A stretch of DNA of 6,043 bases from Methylocapsa sp. (GCA_003162995.1 PLUZ01000387.1:1-6043), one strand, 5' to 3'. Numbered from the stretch's first letter, positions 1-5,802 are shown. The notes: a model not told the origin generated them from the sequence alone. Numbers and translations are program-made.

Positions 1-1232
1 ATGGCCTTTACGACATTTGCACAAATTATGTTCCGGGCCAGGCGGTTGGCGATTGCCTTCTGCGCGGGCTTGGCGGCGACTACACACGCGCGACGGTGGA
101 AGCGTCCTGGCAGCGCAAATTCATCGATCCGATCGGTGAAGTTTTCACGCCGTTTGCGTTCGCCCGCGCTAACGGCGAATGGCTCGACGTCAATACGACA
201 AATTCCTATACGTTTGGGTCGGCCTATGGCACTTCGACGTACTTCAACGCTTCGCAGCAGAATTTTCTTGGCACCAATAACCCGACCTTTTACGGTGAGT
301 TCATCCCTGGAGCGGGGCTCGAATACCGCTATCCCTTCTTTGCCAAGACAAGCTTTGCCTCGATGGTGTTCGAACCGATCGGACAGATCATCGTGCGTCC
401 GAATCAGGAAATCGGCTCGAATTCGCTCGTGAATTTGGATGCGCAGAGCCTCGTTTTTGACACTTCCAACTTGTTCGATTGGAGCAAATATTCAGGCTAC
501 GACCGGTTTGAAACCGGACTCAGGGCGAATTATGGTGCTCAGTTCACGATGAAATTCAATAGCAGCAGCTATATCAACGTCATGGCCGGGCAATCCTATC
601 AGGTAGCCGGGACGAATTCCTATGCGACCCCAGACGCCGCCAATGTCGGTCTAAGCTCGGGGCTTGACACAAGGCTCTCCGACTATGTCAGCTCTCTTAC
701 AATCGTGCCGAATCCGATTTTTTCCTTTATCACCAAGGCGCGATTCGATGTCAGTTCATTGGACCTCAAGCGCCTCGACATCGGCGTAAACTATAATTTC
801 GGAGCGCTGACCGGCTCCGTTTCATTCGCGGATTATGCGTCCCAGCCCGTCATCGGCTATGACGTTCGCCGCGAGGGGCTTGCGCTCTCCTCGCAATATA
901 AGATTAGCGACAATTACTTCGCGCAAGGCAACATCACCTTCGACATGAGCCGTCAATATTATCCCCTTTCCATTATCGGCTATTCCAATCCAGGTCCCTT
1001 CGCGATCGCGTCCTACGGGATCGGTGGGGGCTATCATGACGAATGCACCACCTTTTCCATCAATTACAGCTCTACATATCAAGATAACGGGAGCGCATAC
1101 CTGTATCGCAACCAAACCGTGATGTTCACGTTGCAATTGCGCACTTTGGGGGAAGTGAAGTATAGCCAGACCTTTTCCAACGCCAACTCGCTCGACGGTG
1201 TTAATAATTCTAATCCTATCACGAAATATTAG
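1..1232 (+). CDS. lptD: LptD, LPS-assembly outer-membrane protein (C-terminal part, 5' end outside window)
   Basis: The frame is open from base 3 to a TAG at 1230-1232, giving about 409 residues. This is roughly the C-terminal half of an alphaproteobacterial LptD (family size near 750-850), so the gene starts left of the window. LptD is the outer-membrane beta-barrel that, with LptE, inserts lipopolysaccharide into the outer leaflet. Visible LptD-type features are GDYTRATVEASW followed by FIDPIGEVFTPFA near the start, the DRFETGLRANYG block (about 520 bases into the window) with GQSYQVAG after it, and alternating aromatic/polar strands to the end. A late YHDEC segment carries a cysteine at a place where LptD proteins commonly have one; in E. 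coli such cysteines form disulfides. Asn, Ser and Tyr are abundant, as in barrels, which may explain the lower GC here. The SurA-like gene begins 52 bases downstream, which suggests one transcript. Confidence 0.9.
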   Translation, partial: GLYDICTNYVPGQAVGDCLLRGLGGDYTRATVEASWQRKFIDPIGEVFTPFAFARANGEWLDVNTTNSYTFGSAYGTSTYFNASQQNFLGTNNPTFYGEFIPGAGLEYRYPFFAKTSFASMVFEPIGQIIVRPNQEIGSNSLVNLDAQSLVFDTSNLFDWSKYSGYDRFETGLRANYGAQFTMKFNSSSYINVMAGQSYQVAGTNSYATPDAANVGLSSGLDTRLSDYVSSLTIVPNPIFSFITKARFDVSSLDLKRLDIGVNYNFGALTGSVSFADYASQPVIGYDVRREGLALSSQYKISDNYFAQGNITFDMSRQYYPLSIIGYSNPGPFAIASYGIGGGYHDECTTFSINYSSTYQDNGSAYLYRNQTVMFTLQLRTLGEVKYSQTFSNANSLDGVNNSNPITKY

Positions 1233-1267
1233 GTACTTGACGGACCCGGAATAGTTTAACGCACGAG

Positions 1268-1275
1268 AAGGAGAG
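1268..1275 (+). promoter_or_regulatory. Ribosome binding site of the SurA-like gene
   Basis: AAGGAGAG is a near-consensus Shine-Dalgarno sequence. It lies 9 bases before the ATG at 1285 and supports that start over later in-frame ATGs such as the one inside the signal peptide. Confidence 0.7.
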
Positions 1276-1284
1276 AACTGGATC

Positions 1285-2241
1285 ATGGAGATAAAAAACG
1301 ATGCGCGGGGGAACCGTGCCGCGCGCGTCGCTTGCTTGCGCTTAAGTTTGCGCGTGGCCGCCGTTGCGCTCGCCGCGTTCATGGCTCTCGCCAGCAACGA
1401 GGCCTTCGCCCAGGCAATCATTGCCAGCATCAACGGTGATCCGATCACCAACATCGATATCGACGAGCGGATGAAAATGCTGCGCGTTTTGCGCAAACCC
1501 GCAACCCGCGACGCCGCGATCGAAAGCCTCTTTTCGGATCGCCTCGAAATCCAAGAAGAGAACAAGTTTGGCGTCACTCTAAGGGATAGTGACGTCAATC
1601 AGGAAATCGTTAAGATCGCGAAGGAAATGAAAATTGCACCCGAGGCGTTGGTCGGGGCACTTGAACACGCCGGTGTGACGCCGGACCATTTCAAATCCCA
1701 TTTCCGCGCCGACGGGGGGTTCGTTTTCCTGGTGCAAGCCTTGAACAAGGGCGTCGAAGCGAGCGAAGAACAGGTGCGCGCAGAACTCGCCAAGCAAGGC
1801 GGCAAGGCGGCCGCCGGAACGCAATATACGGTACGCGAGATCATTCTCGCGATCCCACATACCGCGACTCCCGCGTCCATGACGGAGCGCGTCCATGAAG
1901 CCGAGCAATTGCACGAGCGGTTCACCGATTGCGATAGCGGCTTGCCCATGGCCCGCGCCATGAACGACGTGACCGTTCGTGATCCCCTGATCAAGACCTC
2001 GCTCGAAATCAACGAGTCCCTGCGTCAAATGCTCGATAAGACCCCGACCGGGCATCTGACTGCGCCGCAACGTTCGACCGAGGGGCTTGAGATGATCGCC
2101 GTGTGCGCGAAAGGTGCTGCCAAGGATGACAGCGCGGTGCGCACCGCAATCTCGCAAAAGCTTCTGGCCGCCCATATCGAGGCCGATGCCGAACGCCGTC
2201 TCAAGGAATTACGCGCGAGAGCCGTGGTCGTGAACCATTAG
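1285..2241 (+). CDS. surA: SurA-like periplasmic chaperone / peptidyl-prolyl isomerase-family protein
   Basis: A 318-residue protein with a Sec signal peptide: a basic start, a hydrophobic core at about 22-37, and likely cleavage after AFA (residue 42). The mature part opens with a SurA N-domain pattern (IIASINGDPITNIDIDER, residues 45-62), followed by the long helical region (to ~155) that binds unfolded outer-membrane proteins. Residues ~180-290 (TQYTVREIILAIP onward) look like a single divergent parvulin domain. I could not find the usual strongly conserved parvulin core, so isomerase activity is doubtful and a chaperone role is more likely. Position between lptD and pdxA is the standard alphaproteobacterial place for surA, and SurA is the known periplasmic escort for LptD in E. 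coli. The stop TAG shares its G with the first base of the downstream palindrome. Family assignment is firm; the exact enzymatic role is inferred. Confidence 0.82.
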   Translation: MEIKNDARGNRAARVACLRLSLRVAAVALAAFMALASNEAFAQAIIASINGDPITNIDIDERMKMLRVLRKPATRDAAIESLFSDRLEIQEENKFGVTLRDSDVNQEIVKIAKEMKIAPEALVGALEHAGVTPDHFKSHFRADGGFVFLVQALNKGVEASEEQVRAELAKQGGKAAAGTQYTVREIILAIPHTATPASMTERVHEAEQLHERFTDCDSGLPMARAMNDVTVRDPLIKTSLEINESLRQMLDKTPTGHLTAPQRSTEGLEMIAVCAKGAAKDDSAVRTAISQKLLAAHIEADAERRLKELRARAVVVNH

Positions 2242-2288
2242 AGCATGTCCCGAAAAAGCTGCTCGGCTTTTTCGATGAGGACATGCTC
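2241..2288 (+). repeat. Palindromic intergenic repeat, unit 1 (hairpin)
   Basis: A nested inverted repeat. The outer arms GAGCATGTCC (2241-2250) and GGACATGCTC (2279-2288) match perfectly. The inner arms CGAAAAAGC (2251-2259) and GCTTTTTCG (2266-2274) also match, around a 6-nt loop, with a 4-nt bulge ATGA on the 3' side. The first base is the last base of the surA stop codon. From memory, GAGCATG...CATGCTC palindromes with a CGAAAA core are very frequent between genes in Hyphomicrobiales, so this is probably a REP-like family member. It could also weaken read-through from surA into pdxA. There is no U-run after it, so a classical terminator is less likely. Confidence 0.75.
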
Positions 2289-2304
2289 CAACTCTGTGAA
2301 TCTA

Positions 2305-2350
2305 AGCGATGCCTTCCCGATCAGATGAGTCCATCTGATCGGGAAGCGCT
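2305..2350 (+). repeat. Palindromic intergenic repeat, unit 2 (hairpin)
   Basis: A perfect 15-bp stem: CTTCCCGATCAGATG (2313-2327) pairs with CATCTGATCGGGAAG (2332-2346) around the 4-nt loop AGTC. Base AGCG (2305-2308) could extend it against CGCT (2347-2350) if a 4-nt bulge is allowed. It sits only 17 nt after unit 1 and 7 nt before the pdxA ribosome binding site. Together the two units fill nearly the whole surA-pdxA gap, which suggests a composite REP-like element (two different hairpins in tandem) rather than two chance structures. Confidence 0.75.
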
Positions 2351-2356
2351 CTAATG

Positions 2357-2362
2357 GCGAGG
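2357..2362 (+). promoter_or_regulatory. Ribosome binding site of pdxA
   Basis: GCGAGG lies 5 nt before the ATG at 2368. Two nearby ATGs (2354 and 2364) are out of frame with pdxA, so this site and frame together fix the start at 2368. Confidence 0.55.
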
Positions 2363-2367
2363 TATGG

Positions 2368-3417
2368 ATGGCGCGATTGCTGCCGGCAAACATTGTACCC
2401 TTGGCTTTGTCGCAAGGCGACCCTTCCGGCATCGGTCCGGAACTCACATTGAAGGCCTGGCTCAAGACGCATGAAGATCAAGGCGCACCGCCTTTCGTCG
2501 CTGTCGCCGACCCGGATCACCTCGCTACTGTAGCGCTAAACTTGGGCCTGAAGGTTCCGGTCAAGATCGTCGCTGGTGCCGAGGCCGCGTCCGTGTTTCG
2601 TCATGCGTTGCCGGTGATCGCCTTGAAACATTCCGTTGCCGGAAAGCTCGGCACGCCGGATGTGAGGGACGCCGCCGGAACCATAGCCTCAATTGAAACT
2701 TGCGTGCGGCTCGTCCGCGCCGGAGAAGCATCTGCCATCGTCACCAATCCGATCGCCAAGGAACTCTTCTATCGCGCAAGCTTTCGCTATCCGGGGCATA
2801 CCGAGTTTTTGGCTGAATTGGCGGAGCGCTATTTCGGCGTAAGCGCGCGGCCAGTGATGCTGATCTGGTCGCCGAAATTCGCTGTCATCCCGGCAACGAT
2901 TCATGTTCCGCTTGCGCGGGTTCCGGCGCTGTTGACGCGTGAGCTCCTCGTCGAAACAGGTTTCATTGCCGCGCGGGAGCTCGCCTCGCGCTTTGGAATA
3001 AAAAAACCGCGACTGGCGTTCACCGGTCTCAACCCTCACGCTGGCGAAGGCGGCACAATGGGACGCGAGGAAATCGAGGTTATTTCGCCGGCGCTCGCGG
3101 ACCTCGCTGCCGCGGGGGTGGCGGTGAGCGGACCTCACGCGGCGGACACTCTGTTTCGCGCCAGCGCGCGCAAACGCTACGACGTCGTCATCGCAATGTA
3201 TCACGATCAAGCGTTGATCCCGGTGAAAACCGTCGCATTCGACAGCGCGGTCAACGTGACCTTGGGCTTGCCCTTGATCCGCACCTCTCCCGATCACGGC
3301 ACGGCTTTCGACATCGCGGGAAAGGGAATAGCCGATCCAGCGAGCCTCATCGCGTCCTTGCGCCTTGCAGGCAAGCTCGCGCAACGCGCAAGCTCGATCC
3401 AAGCTCGCGGGAATTGA
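2368..3417 (+). CDS. pdxA: 4-hydroxythreonine-4-phosphate dehydrogenase PdxA
   Basis: A complete 349-residue protein, slightly longer than E. coli PdxA (329). It oxidises 4-phosphooxy-L-threonine with NAD(P)+ in the DXP-dependent pyridoxal phosphate pathway; the product is used by PdxJ in the cytoplasm. Diagnostic blocks are LALSQGDPSGIGPE (12-25), VTNPIAKELF and PGHTEFLAEL with H144 and T145 (substrate), IHVPLARVP with H179, NPHAGEGG with H224, YHDQALIPVK with H279 and K287, and GLPLIRTSPDHGTAFDIAGKG with R305. H179, H224 and H279 match the three E. coli metal ligands (166, 211, 266), and K287, N296 and R305 match the substrate residues, so the enzyme should be active. It follows surA after the double palindrome. 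The rsmA start would lie 40 nt downstream, the usual order, but that gene is broken here. Confidence 0.96.
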   Translation: MARLLPANIVPLALSQGDPSGIGPELTLKAWLKTHEDQGAPPFVAVADPDHLATVALNLGLKVPVKIVAGAEAASVFRHALPVIALKHSVAGKLGTPDVRDAAGTIASIETCVRLVRAGEASAIVTNPIAKELFYRASFRYPGHTEFLAELAERYFGVSARPVMLIWSPKFAVIPATIHVPLARVPALLTRELLVETGFIAARELASRFGIKKPRLAFTGLNPHAGEGGTMGREEIEVISPALADLAAAGVAVSGPHAADTLFRASARKRYDVVIAMYHDQALIPVKTVAFDSAVNVTLGLPLIRTSPDHGTAFDIAGKGIADPASLIASLRLAGKLAQRASSIQARGN

Positions 3418-3432
3418 CCGTGCGGTCCATTC
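3411..3432 (+). other. Small hairpin at the pdxA stop codon
   Basis: GAATTGACCG and CGGTCCATTC form a 10-bp stem with one mismatch around a TG loop; the core GACCG/CGGTC overlaps the pdxA TGA (3415-3417). No U-run follows directly. It may protect the pdxA mRNA end or be incidental. Confidence 0.3.
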
Positions 3433-3457
3433 TCGTATTTTCGCAATAATCCTCAAA

Positions 3458-3625
3458 ATGCGAAAATCAGGACCACGATCCATCGGAGATAATCAGCTCG
3501 ACGGTCTTCCACCGCTGCGCGAGGTTACCGCTGCGCATGGGCTCCTTGCCAAAAAGTCCTTAGGCCAGAATTTTCTATTTGATCTCAATCTTACCCGCCG
3601 CATCGCGCGCGCCGCCGCGCCGCTG
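3458..3625 (+). pseudogene. rsmA: 5' fragment of rsmA (ksgA), 16S rRNA dimethyladenosine transferase, truncated at a breakpoint
   Basis: From the ATG at 3458 the first ~50 codons read as the N-terminus of alphaproteobacterial RsmA: LDGLPPLREV (residues 14-23), HGLLAKKSLGQNF (27-39), then [11 protein letters not shown] (43-53). RsmA methylates two adjacent adenines in helix 45 of 16S rRNA. A full protein is about 270-290 residues, and SLGQNFL should be followed some 20 residues later by the SAM-binding VxEVGPGPGGLT motif. Instead the frame runs into the antisense of proS from about codons 48-56 (3599-3625), so the catalytic domain is absent. The position directly after pdxA is the standard one for rsmA, which confirms identity. 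The start has no good Shine-Dalgarno and lies inside an inverted repeat (3437-3445/3459-3467), so the exact start is uncertain. The end given is the limit of recognisable similarity. Confidence 0.85.
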
Positions 3626-4882
3626 CTTCACCTCGACCTTGCCTTCGGCCAGCCCCTTAGGGCCGACCACCACTTGCCAGGGCAGGCCAATCAGATCGAG
3701 CGTGGCGAATTTCGCGCCCGGCCGCTCGTCGCGATCGTCGTGCAGAACCTCGAGTCCGGCGTTCTCGAACTGCTGGACGAGATCGGCGCAGACTTTCCCG
3801 GTCGCGGCGTCGCCCTGCTTCAAATCAGCGACGCCGACATGGAAGGGCGCGACCTGCTCCGGCCAGATAATGCCATTGTCGTCATGGCCGGCCTCGATCA
3901 GCGCCGCCACCAGCCGCGACGGGCCAATGCCGTAGGAACCCATCGACAACGTGATCTCCTTGCCGTCCGGCCCGTTCACCACGGCCCGCATCGGCTCGGA
4001 ATATTTGGTTCCGAAGTAGAAAATATGGCCGACTTCGATCCCTCGCGCGGCGACGCGCGAATCCTGCGGCACCGCGTCATACGCGGCTTCGTCGTGCTTC
4101 TCGCTGGTCGCGGCGTAAAGGCTGGTCCATTTGCCGACAACTGCTTCAAGCGCGGCCGGGTCATCGAAGTCGATGTCGGCGGCGGGGGGCGTGAATTGCA
4201 GAAAGTCCTTGTGGCAGAAGACTTCGCTCTCGCCGGTAGAGGCCAGAATGATGAATTCATGCGAAAGATTGCCGCCAATCGGCCCGGATTCAGCGGCCAT
4301 CGGAATCGCCGTCAGCCCCAGCCGCGCGAAGGTGCGAAGATAGGCGACGAACATCTTGTTGTAGGAATGTCGGCCAGCCACGGCGTCAAGATCGAAGGAA
4401 TAGGCGTCCTTCATCAAGAATTCGCGCGAACGCATGACGCCGAAGCGCGGCCTCACCTCATCGCGGAATTTCCACTGGATATGGAAGAGGTTGAGCGGCA
4501 GATCCTTGTAGGAGCGCACATAGGCCCGGACGATCTCCGTGATCATCTCCTCATTGGTGGGGCCAAAGAGCATCTCTCGGTCATGCCGGTCGGTGATGCG
4601 CAGCATTTCCTTGCCATAGGCGTCATAGCGCCCGGACTCGCGCCACAGATCGGCGGACTGGATGGTCGGCATCAGGACTTCAACGGCGCCCGCCCTGGTC
4701 TGCTCCTCCCGGATGACGGCGTTGATCTTGTTCAGAACGCGCAGCCCCAGGGGCAACCAGGCGTAAATGCCGGCGGACTCCTGCCGAATGAGCCCGGCCC
4801 GCAGCATCAGCCGATGCGAGACGATTTCGGCCTCCTTGGGCGTTTCGCGCAGAATGGGCAGAAAGTAACGGGAAAGACGCAT
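3575..4882 (-). CDS. proS: Prolyl-tRNA synthetase ProS (short alphaproteobacterial type, C-terminus probably altered)
   Basis: 435 residues; charges tRNA-Pro with proline in the cytoplasm. The start was set at 4882 because the family begins [13 protein letters not shown]; an upstream in-frame ATG at 4957 would add 25 unrelated residues. Class II features are PTNEE (108-112), motif 2 [21 protein letters not shown] (from 139), motif 3 [16 protein letters not shown] (315-330), and the HGTP anticodon-binding domain from ~345 with [20 protein letters not shown] (382-401). The large editing insertion of E. coli ProS is lacking, which is normal for the ~440-residue alphaproteobacterial form. After [11 protein letters not shown] (416-426) the expected acidic/leucine-rich tail is replaced by DAAGKIEIK, encoded by bases that read as rsmA on the other strand. 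About ten terminal residues thus appear swapped, probably without loss of catalytic residues. The Shine-Dalgarno is weak. Confidence 0.93.
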   Translation of the reverse strand: MRLSRYFLPILRETPKEAEIVSHRLMLRAGLIRQESAGIYAWLPLGLRVLNKINAVIREEQTRAGAVEVLMPTIQSADLWRESGRYDAYGKEMLRITDRHDREMLFGPTNEEMITEIVRAYVRSYKDLPLNLFHIQWKFRDEVRPRFGVMRSREFLMKDAYSFDLDAVAGRHSYNKMFVAYLRTFARLGLTAIPMAAESGPIGGNLSHEFIILASTGESEVFCHKDFLQFTPPAADIDFDDPAALEAVVGKWTSLYAATSEKHDEAAYDAVPQDSRVAARGIEVGHIFYFGTKYSEPMRAVVNGPDGKEITLSMGSYGIGPSRLVAALIEAGHDDNGIIWPEQVAPFHVGVADLKQGDAATGKVCADLVQQFENAGLEVLHDDRDERPGAKFATLDLIGLPWQVVVGPKGLAEGKVEVKQRRGGARDAAGKIEIK

Positions 4883-5038
4883 GGGCTCGTGTCCAGAAAC
4901 GAATCGGCGGGATTGTGGGGCGGCGCCTGTTGAAACGCACCCCGGCCCAAAACACAAGAGAGAGGATGGAAAGGGGCGGGAGCGGGGTGCATACAGGAAT
5001 CAAGCGGAATCGCGCATTGCCCCGACGCGTTTGTATCG

Positions 5039-5476
5039 TCAGCAATCTCGCGGATTGATCGAAACCTCCGCGATCGCCGCGCCGTTATTGTCCTTGAGCG
5101 AATAACTGACGACCGTGCCATTTTCCCGGTAGGCGGGCATCATCGAGCAGACGCGCTCATGCAGCTGCGCCCTCAGATCAGCGAGTTTATTTGAATTGCC
5201 CACCAGATTCTTCGCGGTCTCTTCGGAAACGATCGTATAAATGTAACTAAAGACGTTGCCAGGTCCAGCGGTGACTTTATCAAGCCTGACGCCTTCACTG
5301 ACCATCTCCGGAAGCGTGGCGTTCAGTACTTCGGCCTCGCGGTCGAGGTTGATGAATACGACTTCGTCGTCCAGTTCAGTGGATGAAGCGGTTCGATAAT
5401 ATCTCCCGGCCATGAAAAGCACAGCGAGCAGAAGAACTACCGCGATTGTTTGCGCCGCGCTTTTCGCCGCCCACAT
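5039..5476 (-). CDS. Small single-pass membrane protein of unknown function, two-cysteine periplasmic domain
   Basis: 145 residues from the ATG at 5474-5476, chosen because GGAGGG lies 7 nt upstream; a longer reading from 5557 would add 27 charged residues before the membrane segment. Residues ~7-24 (AAQTIAVVLLLAVLFMAG) form one hydrophobic helix that acts as an uncleaved anchor or signal peptide. The rest (26-145) is polar and acidic and probably periplasmic. It has two cysteines, C110 in LHERVCSMM and C145 as the final residue (INPRDC), which could pair as a disulfide. The C-terminal pattern C...G-T-V-V-S-Y-S-x-K-D-N-N-G...DC resembles small uncharacterised rhizobial proteins I recall, but I cannot name a family. 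It shares its strand with proS, 156 nt upstream of the proS start. Function unknown. Confidence 0.75.
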   Translation of the reverse strand: MWAAKSAAQTIAVVLLLAVLFMAGRYYRTASSTELDDEVVFINLDREAEVLNATLPEMVSEGVRLDKVTAGPGNVFSYIYTIVSEETAKNLVGNSNKLADLRAQLHERVCSMMPAYRENGTVVSYSLKDNNGAAIAEVSINPRDC

Positions 5477-5483
5477 CCTTGTT

Positions 5484-5489
5484 CCCTCC
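5484..5489 (-). promoter_or_regulatory. Ribosome binding site of the small membrane protein gene
   Basis: Reads GGAGGG on the minus strand, 7 nt before the ATG at 5476. It decides the start in favour of the 145-residue form. Confidence 0.65.
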
Positions 5490-5638
5490 GCCCTTGTCCG
5501 ACGTTCTTGTTTCAAACAGGCGTCGCTTTGAACGTATTCTTGTCCCGCTTCCCTCACTTAGGCAATCCGAAAGCGATCATTTGCGCCACGGCCCGATCAA
5601 AAAAGCTTCGCTCGCCGGTAAATTCCTCCAGAACAGGC

Positions 5639-5644
5639 TATAAT
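5639..5644 (+). promoter_or_regulatory. Candidate -10 box for putA
   Basis: A perfect TATAAT. No TTGACA-like -35 is present at 15-19 nt spacing (the best positions read GGTAAA or CGGTAA), so it would need an activator or be a chance match. If used, transcription would begin near 5651, just before the first leader hairpin at 5659, giving a leader of about 148 nt. Confidence 0.35.
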
Positions 5645-5658
5645 ACAACAAGTATCAC

Positions 5659-5700
5659 GGCGGTCGGCATTTAGCGCCGGGGGTGCGATTGGCGACCGCC
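5659..5700 (+). promoter_or_regulatory. Hairpin at the 5' end of the putA leader
   Basis: GGCGGTCG (5659-5666) pairs perfectly with CGACCGCC (5693-5700). After one mismatch two more pairs are possible, and an inner 5-bp stem (5674-5678 with 5682-5686, one G-U) closes a 3-nt loop. It sits directly upstream of the fold that covers the putA ribosome binding site. Function is inferred from position only. Confidence 0.45.
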
Positions 5701-5714
5701 CCGTAGCCCGGCTC

Positions 5715-5790
5715 CTCCGTGGCGCCCATGGCGGAAAGAGGAAATCGCCTCTCCGCATTCCCATATCCTTGGGTAAAGGCCGCTACGGAG
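5715..5790 (+). promoter_or_regulatory. Three-way-junction leader structure sequestering the putA ribosome binding site (candidate)
   Basis: Closing stem P1: CTCCGTGGCG (5715-5724) pairs with CGCTACGGAG (5781-5790), 10 bp with one G-U. The 3' arm contains the putA Shine-Dalgarno GGAG. Inside are P2 (GCGG-AGAGG 5731-5741 with CCTCT-CCGC 5748-5756, AA bulge, 6-nt loop) and a short P3 (CCCA 5760-5763 with TGGG 5770-5773). Single-stranded joints are 5725-5730, 5757-5759 and 5774-5780. A competing partner for the same 3' arm exists upstream: CCGTAGC (5701-5707) against GCTACGG (5782-5788). Two alternative left arms for one ribosome-site arm is a typical switch layout. I recognise no known riboswitch class. 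Folding was done by eye without energies. Confidence 0.45.
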
Positions 5791-5802
5791 TCGCCGCCAT
5801 GA
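5728..5802 (+). CDS. Possible 24-codon leader ORF ending in Pro-Pro, overlapping the putA start
   Basis: ATG at 5728 to TGA at 5800-5802; the stop overlaps the putA start as ATGA, which would allow translational coupling. The peptide has four prolines (FPYPW in the middle and ESPP at the end), notable before a proline-degradation gene, since Pro-Pro before a stop slows ribosomes. The 3' arm of the RBS-covering stem lies inside this ORF, so its translation would open that stem. Against it: no Shine-Dalgarno is visible before 5728 or before the in-frame GTG at 5719, and short ORFs of this size are common by chance at this GC. Confidence 0.25.
   Translation: MAERGNRLSAFPYPWVKAATESPP
5784..5790 (+). 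promoter_or_regulatory. Ribosome binding site of putA
   Basis: TACGGAG, 8 nt before the ATG at 5799, supports that start. It is the strand predicted to be paired in the leader fold. Confidence 0.6.

Larger units (their letters stand above)
5477..5798. other. Divergent intergenic region between the membrane protein gene and putA
   Basis: About 320 bases with no convincing protein gene. The left half (5477-5640) should hold the minus-strand promoter of the membrane protein; no clear -35/-10 pair was found. It contains a small inverted repeat, ACGTTC (5501-5506) and GAACGT (5530-5535), enclosing TGTTTCAAACA (5508-5518), a possible but unproven operator. The right half (from ~5639) holds a plus-strand TATAAT, a hairpin, a three-way-junction fold and a 24-codon ORF that precede putA, listed separately. 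Confidence 0.6.

Noticed and set aside
1..432. 143-codon plus-strand frame beginning at base 1
   Set aside because: Out of frame with the LptD reading that is open from base 3; Ser/Arg-rich shadow.
822..1598. 258-codon open frame on the minus strand across the lptD end and surA start
   Set aside because: It lies antisense to two well-supported genes, spans their intergenic gap, and shows no recognisable domain.
2689..3483. 264-codon minus-strand frame over pdxA and the rsmA start
   Set aside because: Antisense of pdxA; composition (Arg-rich, no domain pattern) is typical of a high-GC shadow frame.
3579..3935. 118-codon plus-strand frame inside proS
   Set aside because: Antisense to conserved ProS anticodon-binding domain; Ser/Pro/Arg-rich with no family pattern.
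4883..4957. 25-residue N-terminal extension of ProS from the ATG at 4957
   Set aside because: The family starts at [10 protein letters not shown]; the extension has no similarity and no better ribosome site.
4937..4990. 8-bp inverted repeat (GCACCCCG/CGGGGTGC) upstream of proS
   Set aside because: The 38-nt loop, short arms and GC-rich surroundings make chance pairing likely; no T-box or other leader features seen.
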